Assembly (NCBI GenBank): GCA_009801015.1
Contig: VHZZ01001088.1
Location: forward strand, 29,226 to 70,699
Direction of reading: 5' to 3'
DNA length: 41,474 nt
DNA from: Silene noctiflora
Taxonomy: Eukaryota > Streptophyta > Magnoliopsida > Caryophyllales > Caryophyllaceae
Shown: positions 20,542 through 31,852 of the stretch, piece by piece
Numbering within the stretch: the first letter of the stretch is position 1
Layout of the letters: every line of letters starts with the position of its first letter
Position numbers and translations under genes: made by a program
Notes under the pieces: model-generated
What the model was told of the DNA's origin: nothing
The model's database searches: none
The model's input: the letters and a program-made list of their open reading frames with translations, nothing else

Positions 20542-21110
20542 CTGAAATATCGAAATACATAACCAAAGTCATTACCAGAAACCAAATTCTGCGCATTTTA
20601 CCCCTTATTTATACTTTAAATTTTATACACATAATTTTTTTTCACTATAAACAGTTTCTATAAATTGATCATCAACAACAACCAGTGGTGGAGCTAGGGG
20701 GCTAGCAGGGGCGCTCAAATTCCGAAATTTTTTCAAGGGTAACTTATATCATTACAACTCCGCCCCATAAACTTGAATCCGGGCTCCGCCACTAACAACA
20801 ACAATAATACATCATCGTGGCTCACGCAAATTATGGGGAAATCAAAATCACAAAAAAAAAATTAACATAATTAAAAGTGATTAACAAATAAACAAAGGAT
20901 TCATGCAAATAAAACTAGGGTTAAGAACCTGAATTTTGCAAATCAACCCCCAAAATTCGATTCCAATGAAAATAACATACGATCATCAATAAAATAAAGG
21001 TAAATAAGGTAAATAAATAGTAAATAAACAAGAAACTTACCGTATTGATTCAGAGAGAGTGAGGAGATTTGATTGAAAATCTGGATATGAAATTCGCGTA
21101 TAATAACGTC
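20542..21110 (-). other. 5' UTR exon and 499-bp leader intron of the demethylase gene
   Basis: A consensus donor (ATACG|GTAAGT) places the end of a noncoding exon at 21041. The acceptor TTTCAG lies just above 20541, five bases before the ATG. The intron (20542-21040) contains a hAT MITE at 20683-20794. The upstream end of the exon is approximate. Confidence 0.6.
20683..20794. mobile_element. hAT-type MITE in the demethylase 5' UTR intron
   Basis: 112 bp from CAGTGGTGGAGCTAGG to GGGCTCCGCCACTA, with perfect 8-bp duplications ACAACAAC (20675-20682, 20795-20802). The duplication lies in an ACA repeat, which slightly weakens it. Confidence 0.75.
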
Positions 21111-21249
21111 AATAAATACGGAATATATTAATTTTAACAAAATCTAGATCTTTTTACGGAATATATTATTATTATTATTATTATATTTGGTAGGTTCTAG
21201 GAGTAGAGGAACTTTGCCGCCAAGTAGTCGTATACGGACGGAGTAGTAA

Positions 21250-21438
21250 CAAAGCGTCTCCCTTGTGACGGGTCGGATTCGAAGACGGATAATGTCACTC
21301 ACAAAACAAATAGGGGGATAAGGTGGGGGCACCCCCCACTTGCTTTCCTCTCTCCTCTATTTGGCCATTTTTTCTCACAAAATGGTACCCGTCTTCTCAT
21401 TTGTGACGGATACCTTCCGTCACAAATGAGAATTTGCC
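21250..21438. mobile_element. Mutator-type MITE, CAAAGCG/GGCAAATTC subtype
   Basis: 189 bp from CAAAGCGTCTCCCTTGTGAC to CAAATGAGAATTTGCC, with perfect 9-bp duplications GAGTAGTAA (21241-21249, 21439-21447). Its left half matches the copy cut off by the window end at 41360. Confidence 0.88.
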
Positions 21439-21447
21439 GAGTAGTAA

Positions 21448-21763
21448 TTTCCACTTTCCTAGTTTTGGTAGGTTTTACGTTTTAGGGTTTGCACGGTAAC
21501 AAGGGGGAAATGATCACGTTCCATGTTTGGGATTAGATCAATTATTTACCTCCCATAGGTAATGATTATGGGAGTAAAACATCTTCTTAATAATCATTAC
21601 TCTTATATGTCAAACCTATTAATAAGGAACTAATTACCCAAGTAATTAATTTTTCCAGTAATTATCACCCGATTAAAATTTACCCCTAATTATTTCATGG
21701 ATTCCAGGCAAGCCCTTAAAACTACTAAATTTCCTTATAATTATTTATATTTATATTTTGCCA
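21448..21763. other. Spacer without a recognisable gene
   Basis: AT-rich. An inverted ATTACC/GGTAAT pattern around 21545-21665 suggests an old foldback, but the ends were not found. Confidence 0.3.
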
Positions 21764-21771
21764 TAAGTAGT

Positions 21772-22214
21772 TAGGGGTGGGCATAATCTGGTCCGACCCG
21801 AAAAAATGGACCGATTCGGACCGGAATCTAGTGGATCGGAACCAGAATCAAAAATTTCGGTCCGGTCTCCGGTCCACCGTGTAATAAGATTCCGGTTTCC
21901 TATCTGGTTCAATTGAGACCGATATTTTCCGGTCTTGACCGGAATGCCCGAAGTTATTGTTATTTGTATTTTTTTCCTTTAAAATTATATTTTTAATCCG
22001 TTCGATCTGGTTCAATGAACCGGAATTTTTGGACCGGAATTTGAAAAAGTGGATATGTAATGATAAATTCCGGTCTAACCGGTCCGATCCGGTCTTGGAC
22101 CGAAATTTGTCAAGTCCGGTCGCGGACCAAAAAATTTGTAATCCGGTGCGGTCCTGGTCCATGATTTTTGTCTGTTCCGGTTCCAGTCCGGTTTTGGACC
22201 GGTGCCCAACCCTA
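21772..22214. mobile_element. hAT-type element rich in GGACCGG
   Basis: 443 bp with ends TAGGGGTGGGCA and (reversed) TAGGGTTGGGCA, flanked by perfect 8-bp duplications TAAGTAGT (21764-21771, 22215-22222). Many CCGGTCC/GGACCGG units on both sides can pair. The frames at 21848-22225 (minus) and 21957-22217 (plus) merely read the repeat and are not genes. Confidence 0.88.
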
Positions 22215-22244
22215 TAAGTAGTCATATACCATAAATATGAAGTC

Positions 22245-22345
22245 CGAAATTTTCTGGTGTTGACTAGAAATATATCTTCTACCGACGGTTAGGTCAATCT
22301 CTTGAAGATACTGAAGTCAACTTAATGGGTAAACCTCTCTTGTAT
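22245..22345. repeat. Fragment of the 40030-40380 repeat family
   Basis: TGGTGTTGACTAGAAATATATCTTCTACCGACGG, then GATACTGAAGTCAACTTAATGGGT, matches TGGTGTTGACCAGGAGTATC...ACCGACAG and GTATTGAAGACAATTTAATGGGT near 40090-40200. Confidence 0.55.
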
Positions 22346-22937
22346 ATATGAAATCCTATATCCGAGATAAAACCATTGTGAAACTGGCATTGTAAAACTT
22401 AATTTTTTTTTCTACATTTTTCATTATGATTTTTTTTTTTTTAGTTATTGCCACTTAAGAATGTATATATGTCATTTATCAACCCTTTAACATGTTATTA
22501 CAGGTTATTTGGGTTTTCATTCGTTTTTAAAGAAAAAAATAAGATACAAATTAATGAAAAATATTTTGTATATTTTTTACTATTACCGTTTGAATGTTCA
22601 TCTTGGCTCACTTACATAAATGGGGGCTTAACAATTAAGCGTCTAATTTTAAAAGGTTGTTAATTTTTCAACTCTATTGGTCGCGAATCGCTATTCCCAT
22701 CTATTTTATTGGATTGTTATTTTACGTGTTCCGATCTTAAGATAGATATCTGTCTTAAAAGAGATCCACTAAAAAAATCATTCACTATATATTCTAATAT
22801 AATAAATTTTAAAGATGTCTAAGATTAGTGATTTACGTTGGAATATACTAAATTAATGAACAAATAGATTTGAGGTTCGAACCCTCCTCTCCCCGTGGCT
22901 TCTCGGTCACCCAATGGTGTTTTAGTTTAGTTTACTT
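22346..22937. other. AT-rich spacer
   Basis: No gene. The frame at 22448-22663 has no recognisable domain. GAGGTTCGAACCCTCC near 22870 looks like a B box and may be another SINE relic, but no A box was found. Confidence 0.35.
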
Positions 22938-23073
22938 TTTTCTTTGGGTTTAAATGAGCGCAATATGTAACTTGTGAGAATCGAATCTCAACTTCATGTC
23001 ATAGTTAGAGTAACAACTCTTACTATTTGAGCTAACTCTTGTTCTCAACCTTTACAATACTTTACTTTATTTC
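22938..23073 (-). mobile_element. tRNA-derived SINE
   Basis: On the minus strand: GAGAACAAGAGTTAGCTCAA, then ATAGTAAGAG (A box), then GAGATTCGATTCTCAC (B box), GCTCATTTAAACC and an A-rich tail. Flanking 16-bp duplications TTAGTTTAGTTTACTT lie at 22922-22937 and 23074-23089. It belongs to the same family as 37307-37412. Confidence 0.82.
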
Positions 23074-23123
23074 TTAGTTTAGTTTACTTGTGTTGGTGTT
23101 ATACTGTTATGCACATATGACAT

Positions 23124-23307
23124 CACAAATTTTCAGGACCGACATTATCCATCATAAGTTGAAAACGAATAGTGTCCCTCTTATAATATGTAAGTCACAC
23201 TATCTATGGAGTGTTCCATTTCTCCGCCACTTACCCTTCCACTTACCTTATTTTAAAAGAAGCACTATCCGTCTTCAACTTATGACGGACACAACTAAGA
23301 TGCTTTG
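23124..23307. mobile_element. Mutator-type MITE, CACAAAT/CAAAGC family
   Basis: 184 bp from CACAAATTTTCAGGACC to ACTAAGATGCTTTG, with perfect 9-bp duplications ATATGACAT (23115-23123, 23308-23316). Confidence 0.88.
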
Positions 23308-23316
23308 ATATGACAT

Positions 23317-23990
23317 AAGCATGTCTCTTTTTCAGACTCCTCTGGTTTTATGCAGTCCAAGTTTAGTTGCCTTTTTCAGCCATTTAAGGTGGTTGTTTTC
23401 TCCCATAGTCACATGTTACATGTTCCCAACGGGAAAGAAACGCATCTTCTGGGAAATTGTTTTCTACTCTCGATGTCCATGCAAGTTATTGTGATAAATT
23501 ATTCCTATTTTAATTATTTAAAATGTAAAACAGAGTGAGACATAAAAAAAATATAATTAAACAGATTTGACATTATTTTATGTCGATAATTCCAAGTTAA
23601 TATTTGTGTGTGTATAGCATGTTTGGCCCAGATTGTTAAAAATGAGTTTTTGTTTCTAAAACGTAATGTTTAAAAGTAGTTTTCAAAAATCAAAAATACC
23701 AAATTGTTGCTTCTATTTTTATGGATAAAAAGATGATATTTGAGTTTTTGAGAAATTATTTTTATTAAATGAATGATGTGTTTGGCAAAACGTGCTTTTA
23801 AATCCGAAAATACCATGAAAAACTAGGTCTGACACACACGTTATTAATAAAAAATTCTTACGTGTTTTACACAATAAATATAAAATGAAATATTTGTAAA
23901 ATATAGTAATGTTGTATAATGGGTGGATCTTTAAATAATTCTCCTAATTTCTTTGCGGTGACTAAAATTTTTCTGCTATTATTAATACTA
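23317..23990. other. AT-rich spacer
   Basis: No ORF of interest and no complete repeat seen. Confidence 0.35.
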
Positions 23991-24288
23991 GGGCCTCGTT
24001 TGGTTGCCATACGGGAATTAATTTCCTATGATTTTACAAAACACGTGAATTGCTCAATTCACGTGAATTGCACAAAACTTGTTTGGTTGGCATCCGGAAG
24101 TTGGATTCATGCGGGAGTTTCCAACTACCTAGGGGAGACTAGGTAATTAAACTCCTTCATAATTGAGGAATTGGAAACTCCTAGGAAAATGCAATTCAGG
24201 TGATTTTGGGCAAACAAACAACCTCCATTTTTCCAATTCACGTGAATTCTCAATTCACCCACTTTTAATGGGACAACCAAACGACACC
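23991..24288. mobile_element. Tourist-like (PIF/Harbinger) MITE
   Basis: About 298 bp with ends GGGCCTCGTTTGGTTGCC and (reversed) GGTGTCGTTTGGTTGTCC. The interior holds CAATTCACGTGAATTG palindromes. The flanking 3-bp duplication is not clean (CTA left, TAG right). Confidence 0.72.
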
Positions 24289-24787
24289 TAGATGTGATCG
24301 ATCAATCCAATTTATTTCCAATCATGACCTATATTTATATTGACCTTTTAAAAACAAAATCAACAAATAATAAGATACGAAGTATCATGCAAGATGAGAC
24401 AGCCTCATAATAACCTTTTGTTTTTAATCGTTAGTCCATTCCCTTTATTAAATTCATGACATTTGAATAAAATACTACTCTCATATAATATATTTATCGA
24501 GTGATATGATTTCAAAGAATAGGAAGAAATTTAATATATCAATTAAAGAATAAAATGCATGTTTGTTATAGAGATAAACAAATTATCGAAATAAAAAGAG
24601 TAATTTTTTTAAAAACTTTTGACTATTAGTAAATGTGTTAATCTTACTAATAAGCTTTTTGTGATGGATAAGACAGGCCTATTGTGAACACTAGATATCA
24701 GGTTCGAATCCCCCTCTTTCTATTGTAATGCAACTAAATACGTGATTAGTTAGACCAAAAGAATTGTGATATGCAGGTATGCATGTA
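24289..24787. other. Spacer with a possible SINE B box
   Basis: CAGGTTCGAATCCCCC near 24710, preceded by GTGATGGATAAGACAGGCC near 24660, is reminiscent of tRNA-like A and B boxes. It is too degraded to call an element. No gene. Confidence 0.3.
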
Positions 24788-24796
24788 TTGATCTTT

Positions 24797-24940
24797 CAGT
24801 CCGTCTCCCTTGTGACCGTCACAAGCTTGTAACGTCTCACAGTCTCTCTCCCATTTGCTTTCCCACTTGCTTTTTGTCTCACGTCACAAGCTTGTGACGG
24901 TCTTGTGACGGAATAGTGCTGTCACAAATGAGATTTTGCC
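24797..24940. mobile_element. Mutator-type MITE, CAGTCCGTC subtype
   Basis: 144 bp from CAGTCCGTCTCCCTTGTGAC to CAAATGAGATTTTGCC. Flanks TTGATCTTT (24788-24796) and CTGATCTTT (24941-24949) are a 9-bp duplication with one mismatch. The interior carries GTCACAAGCTTGTGAC palindromes. Confidence 0.82.
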
Positions 24941-25775
24941 CTGATCTTTGGGCCTTGTATGCATGTTTGGTCTTTTATTTCTATTACTCATTGTTAGTTA
25001 GTGAGCTAATGGCCCAACTTCATCAAAGGTTTCCTACTTTTTTCACCCCCGTCGAGTTAAAATTGAAAGACACGGTATATTCCCTCGGTCTCAATTACTT
25101 GTTACAACTCACGACTATCTTTTCTATTCTTGGTAAAGGATATTTTTATTCAAAATTAAATAATAACTTTTTCAGTGATAAAGAAAACACAAATGTTTAT
25201 CGCAGAACTGTAAAAGGAAACATTGAATATAATTTATTTCTCAATTAGTTCAATTAATGTTTTCGTCTTTTTATTACTCAATTAGTTCAATTGATTGATG
25301 ATTATTTGAGCACGAAAAAAATCGATATCCCCTTATTAGTTATTTATATTTTGATCAAAGATAAATAAATAATTACAATAAAGAAAATATATCGTAAAAA
25401 TATAAAATATTAGTAACATTGATATGGAATCGAACAAAAGTAGATACTTTACCCATTTAATACATTAATCTAAAATGTTTAAGATTGAATACAATCAAAC
25501 ATGATAAATTACTATTAATTCAGCAAAATGACACAATATAATTAGTGAAAGCAGAGCATGATTACCTACCACTTATGAAAATGACAATCGATAATTAATA
25601 CTACTGCACTGTTTTTGCTGACTTAATTTCAGCTGATTTTATTTCTGCTAAGCGCTATTCAGTTTAGTTTAATTTAGTTTTATTAAGTCACAAATTAACT
25701 TTTACTTAAACTCTATTCAATTTAGCTAAGTTCCATTCAATTACGTTCACTTCAGCCGAAAAATACAGGGTCTAA
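24941..25775. other. AT-rich spacer upstream of the iron transporter
   Basis: The 110-codon frame at 24916-25248 begins inside a MITE and looks like chance. Short TTCAGTTTAGTTTAATTTAG-type repeats occur at 25630-25750. Confidence 0.35.
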
Positions 25776-26160
25776 GGTTCTGTTTGACAAAACTAACTGA
25801 AAAGGTAGTTGAAACCTGAAAAGGTAGCTGAAAACTGAAAAGCTAACTGATAAGGTAGCTGATTATATACAAAAATGTTTGGCAAACTAACTGAAAAGAT
25901 AACCGATTTTGATGAAATTACGTAAAAGGGTATGATAATTATTTAGTAATATAGATTTAAGGGGTAAAAAAGGAAAATCAAACTAAATCAGGTACCTGAA
26001 ATCTCAAATGCTACTCTAGGTAGCATTTTATTTCAGGTAACTTATTTAGTTAAATAAGCTACTTGACAAATGGTTACAAAAAAATAAGGTACCTGAAATT
26101 TTGGTCAAATAAGCTACTTTGACCAAATCAGGTACCTAAAATGGCTTGTCAAACATAGCC
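25776..26160. mobile_element. PIF/Harbinger-like MITE with AACTGAAAAGGTAG arrays
   Basis: 385 bp with ends GGTTCTGTTTGACAAAAC and (reversed) GGCTATGTTTGACAAGCC, flanked by TAA (25773-25775, 26161-26163). The left subterminal part repeats ACTGAAAAGGTAGYTGA. It ends about 230 bp before the transporter start codon. Confidence 0.75.
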
Positions 26161-26389
26161 TAAATACAGGGCCTGATTTTATTTCGTATTTAACAGGTAT
26201 TTTAAGAGACGGTCTTTCACTAAGTTTTAGCGATAATCCACAAGGCCAAATCAATCACAAGCAAAATACAAACAAATCTCTCCTATAGGTCATTTTCCTT
26301 AAAACCCTCTTTAAATCCTCTCCACTCCATCTCCATACCATCTCCAAATTCTTAACAAAGACCAAGGAAACGGGAGAGATTAAAATTTA

Positions 26390-29300
26390 ATGGCGACGAT
26401 ATCGATCCCGGAAAGCGGAGAAAAGACGGACGCATTACTATTAAAACACCACAAAGAAAAACATTTCACTGCCGGAGAAGTAGTCCGTGATATTATCATT
26501 GGTGTTTCCGACGGCCTCACCGTCCCGTTCGCTCTCGCCGCGGGATTGTCTGGCGCCAATGCTTCTTCTTCCATTATTCTCACTGCCGGAATCGCTGAAG
26601 TCGCTGCCGGCGCCATTTCCATGGGCCTTGGCGGGTACGTCCTATTCTAATTCTCTATAAATTCTTATATGAGACGGTCTCACGTAATTCTAATCATTAT
26701 AAATTCTTATATAAGATGGTGTAACATGTTTTAATTAATTTATTATTTATTATAGTTTCATGTTGGTAAAATTTCAGTTTATGAATAAATTTCAATTAAC
26801 TTTGGATTCATTTTACATAATTAAGAAATCACAAATTCTCATTGAAGACGGGCGCTATCCGTCACAATATGCAAGTGGCATTATCCATTGGGTGCTTCAT
26901 TTCTCCCCAACTTGCACTCCCAGTTGACTTATTGTGAGAGGGACACTATCCGTCTTCACCTCGTGACGAATTGTGTCTGTTACCAGCAAGACAATTTGTT
27001 AACAAATTATGCTCTTGCATGATTTTTTTTTCCGAGTTTACCTTAAGATATTATTTATATATTCGTCTAATCAGTATGATTTAGCGAATTAGCGAATGTT
27101 AATGTTGTTTATAATTTTGGGATTTATGTTAAAGGTATTTAGCAGCAAAGAGTGAAGCAGATCATTATGCAAGAGAATTAAAGAGGGAACAAGATGAAAT
27201 TGTTGCAGTTCCTGATACAGGTTTTATTTTTACTTTTTTTTTTTTTTTTTTTTTTACGCTTCATCCGTCCCAATAATTTAGTAAAGAAATGATTGAGACG
27301 GAAAAAGTATTTAATTTGAAAAAAAAGTGTCAGCTTTTTATCTTTGTTGTTGTGGGTGTCACTTTCTGTGCACTATTGAATAAAATTCCACAACAAAGAA
27401 GGGTATCAATCCAATCTTGATGACATGTGAACTTTGACAATTTTTTTAATGAGATATCACAAATTCTCGGTGAAGACGGACACTATTCGTCACAAGCTGA
27501 ATACGGGGATCCCCTTTCACAATATGCAAGTGGCACTATCTATAGAGTGCTCCATTTCTCTCCACTTGCCCTCCCACTTGCTTTATTATGAAAGGTCTAC
27601 AGCTTGTGACGGATAGTGTCCATCACAGACGCTTTGATGAGATATATATACACTACAAATTTGGAGTTTAATTAAAAAATGAATTTGGTCAATTTTGTGT
27701 GCTTGTTTTCAAGAGAATAATTATGTACTATATACCTCATAATATGGTAAAATGAGTTGTACATTCAATGGAGTACTTTTAAAGGAATGAGTGACCACAT
27801 TTCCTTGGGATTTGAGTATTTTGAGCCTATAATAAATGTGTCAGATCGTATGTGCTTATAAGTTATAATAATGTTTCGAGTATGTGAAGCTTTTGGAATA
27901 TCTAACACAAGTCTATATATAGAAAAAATGAAGTGTTCGAGTGTTTTAAATTGATGTCACGTGTTAGGATGAGATGATACTCGATTTTAAATCTTCTACA
28001 TTTGCATACTTGATTAAATGTTTACTTGGTTATGTTTTTTTTATGTTGGAATGATCAATAGTTGTTGAAATTTGCGTGTCTTGAGCCTATAATGATGTGG
28101 CATTATATAAGTGCTTATAATAAAGTTTTCGAGTATCTGACACGAGTTTGCGTAAAAAGGAAAATAAAGGAGGGTGGGTATTTTGGTGATGGTGTCACTT
28201 ATTTTGTATTCTTCACAACTACACAGTTCCTAAACATTGGAATTTGTCTTATTAAAAATATGTTCATGTTATAATGACAATACTTTGAGTTTATGAAATT
28301 AGTTCCATTTCATGCACATTTTGTAACTGAGAGACAAATGATTGGGACGAAAAAAGTAACTTAGTTGTTGATTGATACAAATGCAGAGGCCGCGGAGGTG
28401 GCAGATATATTAGCGGAGTATGGCATAGAGCCACATGAGTATACTCCCGTTGTAAATGCTCTTAGGCGAAAACCTCAAGCTTGGCTTGATTTCATGATGA
28501 AGTTAGTCTCCTCTTTCTCTCTTTACCCTTTCTTCTTATGCACCCATTTCCGTTATCTCGGAGAAGAAATTTATACAATAGAACTTCCTGATTGAAACGG
28601 AGGAATAACTTTTAAATCGGAGTATAGAGTAATTATACAAATTGTAGCAGAAGTCTTTGGTAGGACAATTTCACCGGCATGACATGAAGCGTTCATGTCA
28701 CACAATACTCACGTCTTAAAAACTGTGGTATCGAAGTTTTTGCCTATACGATACCAAAGACATATTTCAATCTTCTGCCTACTATGTATACTACACGTTT
28801 TTTTTTGTTATAGTATAGGTAAAGATGTATATGTAGATCTAAAAAAGTTGTTTGAAATCACATCTGAAAAAGACATGCTAAAAATATTCGTAAACTCGAG
28901 TACAAATGTGCCAATCTTCGGGTTAATTATATCTTATTCGTGTATATTAATCTATTATACAAATAACTTTATAGATATAAAGAATCTTTATACTTTTATA
29001 GTTTAATTATAAGTGGAATAAGTGACCAATTTACATGGACAATGTTGTCCAAGAAGATGGGTCCAAATCTATACCATGCTCTCTTTTTTAAGTACTAGAC
29101 TATTGCTAAAGGCAATTATAAAGGATTCCACTCTATTAGTGACATTGCACTTTCTTTTTGGTGATCATTGATATCTTCTAGACGGGTCGGGCGGGTCGGG
29201 TCCCTGGTCGGGTCAGAATACGGCTCGGGTTGAATATGGGTCGGGTTATACGGGTCACGGATCGGGTTAGGGTCAGAATATGGGTCAAGAAATAATTTCT

Positions 29301-31852
29301 AACGTCTTTTTTAATCTATTTTTTTAATTAAAAAAATAATTTTTAAAAACGTAAAACATATTTAAAATTAATATTTTAATCATATTCAACGTTTACCTTA
29401 ATTATATTGACATAAATATTAAATATATGTTTTTTTAATAATTATTTTAGTACCAAGTATTGTAAAAGTGATATAAAATTGACTTTTTAGTTATGTTTGT
29501 AATTTTTAATAATAAAAAAATAATTTTTTAACAATTTTTTTCAAATATAATATAAAAATATTAATATTTTAATAAAAATTTTGATTTATCTTTGATCCAA
29601 CGGGTCGACCCGTTCGGGTCGGGTCTTGACCCTAAAATAACGGGTCATTTCGGGTTCGGGTCAAACGGGTCACGGGTCGAAAAACCGGGTTTGTAACCCT
29701 AAAAAACGGGTCGGGTTGAGTTTTGACAGGTCTAATATCTTCCTATATGTACTTTCACAAATTCTCATTATTGAAGACGGACACTATCCGTCATAAGTTG
29801 AAAAAGATAGTGTCCCTCTCATAATATGCAAGTGACACTATAGATGAGGTGCTCCATTTTTTCCCCACTTGCCTTATTGTGAGAGGGGCACTATCCGTCT
29901 AGCAAGACGCTTTGATGTACTTTTAACATCTTTGAAAAGTTGTAAAAGTTCCTTACTTTCATTGCCGGTAAAGTCAACCTATGTTACTCGACTCGTTTAG
30001 AAGTATTGGACACAGGTGTTAAGGTGTGTGTCCAAATGTCAGGTTACTTTTACATTTTGGATTTATTGAGGTGTCTATTTGTCATATACTTGTCCACCCA
30101 GTGTCAAGTGTCGGACATTAAGAGTTGGAGTAACATAGAAGGCAACCATTCCGGGATTGAATTCTACATTTATTTTTAAGAGATTGCCTTCATTAGGAAT
30201 CATATTATATTAATTAATTAATACGTTGTAAATTCATTTTCTTCGATTAAAGAAACCGGTAATTCTCATTTTTTTTTTTAATATTCCATAGTAATGAACG
30301 AGTAGTTTTACAAACTTTAGAGAAACGTTCTTTTAATAGCGTCATTGAGAGACCTTTTACATAATGGGGGGAGTGACTTATTTAATTATGGTTTTTCATG
30401 TTATGTCTTCCACTAATTTAGTGAAAGACGATCTCTCGAAAGATGTGTAGACATTTTTTTTCATATACGACAAATGTGTTATTCTATGCATGAAAAACTT
30501 ATGTAATTGAACTCTTCTTGCAATTAGTTAGTCAACATATCACTTTCCTCATCCTGCAATTCTAACAATTTGATTGATTGATAACCTTTTGACTGGACAT
30601 AGATGTCACTTTGACCTTGGTTAACAAAAGATAAATACTTCTTTACAATCGTCTTAACTTAAGACCTTTTACAACCTCCTTTCATTTTCTCCTCTATTTT
30701 TATCAGCAGTCCGTCTTACTTATGACGGTCACAAGCTTGTGACCTCTCAGAACCCTCTCTCACTCGCCCTCCCAGTTGCCCCTTTATCTCACGTCACAAG
30801 TTTGTGACAAATTTTGTCCGTCACAAATGAGAATTTGTGTTTTATCAGTTATGTAGACCGTTTCAAGTTAAAATTGTCTTAAATAAGACTGATGGTTACA
30901 AATGGTTTGGGTCTTATTACACGCATCTTTATTTTTTGTGACTTCTACTACGGGGTGCTTTTTAAGGGCTTGTTTGGTTGCCCTAGGAAAAACACGGGAA
31001 GTAGAAATTTCCATGAATTACAAAAAATGGAGTTGTTTGGTTACCCTTTGTTTTGTAGAAATTGGGGAAGTGCCACTTCCTATAAGAATGTAGGAAGTTG
31101 CTTACCAACACCCCTTGGTGGGTTGAACTTCCCATGGAAGTGAATTCTCAGATTGACAACCAAACAACTTTAGCAAATTCCCCGTGAAATAGATGAGGGA
31201 GTTGATTTCCCATGAATTCGTATTTCATGTGATGTTCTAATTCCCGTATCAACCAAACAACCCCTAAGTGTATTCTTCAATTTTTATTTGAGTTAAATTC
31301 TAGCAATTGTCTGTGCCTATGAATATATTTTGGTACACATACATAATTCTTCCATGCTTTCACTTTATTCTATCACTAATATTTGTGTAAGATAGTCTTA
31401 TACAAGTATATGTAAAACGGTTTAGTTTGTTTATAACTACTAATTAATATAGATCATGAATGCTTGATTATTATATCTGTTTTACACAATATTTATGTAA
31501 AACCGTTTTACATTGATATCAAACTAATCGTTATAGGTGATGAAAAATGAACAGGTTTGAGCTAGGGCTAGAGAAGCCAGATCCAAGAAGAGCATTAGAG
31601 AGTGCATTCACAATTGCCATTGCCTATATAATAGGCGGTATCGTTCCCCTCTTTCCTTACATGTTCATCAAAGAAGCCGGAGAAGCAGTAATAGCATCAG
31701 TCGTAATTACCTTAATCGCGCTGTTGATTTTTGGTTATGCAAAGGGTTACTTTACAGGTAGTAAACCCTTTAGAAGTGCATTGCAAACTGCTTTGATTGG
31801 AGCCATTGCTTCCGCAGCTGCCTTTGGTATGGCCAAGCTTGTTCAAGGATGA
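26390..31852 (+). CDS. VIT1: Vacuolar iron transporter (VIT1/CCC1 family)
   Basis: Four exons: 26390-26634, 27135-27220, 28387-28501, 31555-31852. Splice phases close to 744 nt (247 aa), the usual length of plant VIT1. The protein loads Fe(II), and in some plants Mn(II), into the vacuole across the tonoplast. Residues 40-80 hold the first membrane segments with the conserved GVSDGLTVPFALAAGLSG (D41). Residues 82-155 form the cytosolic glutamate-rich metal-binding loop (EADHYARELKREQDE, EAAEVADILAEYGIEPHEY, FMMKFELGLEKPDPRRA). The C-terminal exon has three more membrane segments (IAIAYIIGGIVPLFPYMF, ASVVITLIALLIFGYAKGYF, ALIGAIASAAAFGMAKL). The start ATG follows a pyrimidine/CCAT-rich leader. 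Introns 1-3 all carry MITEs; intron 3 is 3,053 bp. The gene is tail to tail with malonyl-CoA decarboxylase. No missing key residue was seen. Confidence 0.95.
26830..26998. mobile_element. Mutator-type MITE in VIT intron 1
   Basis: 169 bp from CACAAATTCTCATTGAAGAC to CAGCAAGACAATTTG. Flanks TTAAGAAAT and TTAACAAAT (26821-26829, 26999-27007) are a 9-bp duplication with one mismatch. Confidence 0.82.
27458..27636. mobile_element. Mutator-type MITE in VIT intron 2
   Basis: 179 bp from CACAAATTCTCGGTGAAGAC to CATCACAGACGCTTTG, with perfect 9-bp duplications ATGAGATAT (27449-27457, 27637-27645). A long poly-T run lies upstream at about 27235-27255. Confidence 0.9.
29179..29733. mobile_element. hAT-type element with GGGTC arrays, in VIT intron 3
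   Basis: 555 bp beginning TAGACGGGTCGGG and ending GACAGGTCTA, with perfect 8-bp duplications ATATCTTC (29171-29178, 29734-29741). Both arms are dense in CGGGTC/GGGTCGGGTT units, and the 300-bp centre is very AT-rich. The contrast gives it a striking base composition. Confidence 0.85.
29755..29914. mobile_element. Mutator-type MITE in VIT intron 3
   Basis: 160 bp from CACAAATTCTCATTATTGAAG to TCTAGCAAGACGCTTTG, with perfect 9-bp duplications ATGTACTTT (29746-29754, 29915-29923). It lies only about 20 bp beyond the hAT-type element. Confidence 0.9.
30707..30839. mobile_element. Mutator-type MITE, CAGTCCGTC subtype, in VIT intron 3
   Basis: 133 bp from CAGTCCGTCTTACTTATGAC to CAAATGAGAATTTGTG, with perfect 9-bp duplications TTTTATCAG (30698-30706, 30840-30848). 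Confidence 0.9.
30966..31264. mobile_element. Tourist-like (PIF/Harbinger) MITE in VIT intron 3
   Basis: 299 bp with ends GGGCTTGTTTGGTTGCCC and (reversed) GGGGTTGTTTGGTTGATAC, flanked by TAA (30963-30965, 31265-31267). The frames at 30892-31143 read through it and are not genes. Confidence 0.85.

Noticed and set aside
20543-20596. Upstream in-frame extension of the demethylase N-terminus (start at 20596)
   Set aside because: A TTTCAG acceptor lies at 20542 and the extension reads intron sequence; the ATG at 20536 gives a better start.
21848-22225. 125-codon minus-strand ORF
   Set aside because: It is a translation of GGACCGG repeats in a hAT-type element.
24916-25248. 110-codon plus-strand ORF
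   Set aside because: It begins inside a MITE and has no recognisable domain or splice context.
30892-31143. Plus-strand ORFs of 83 and 63 codons
   Set aside because: They overlap a Tourist-like MITE in VIT intron 3.
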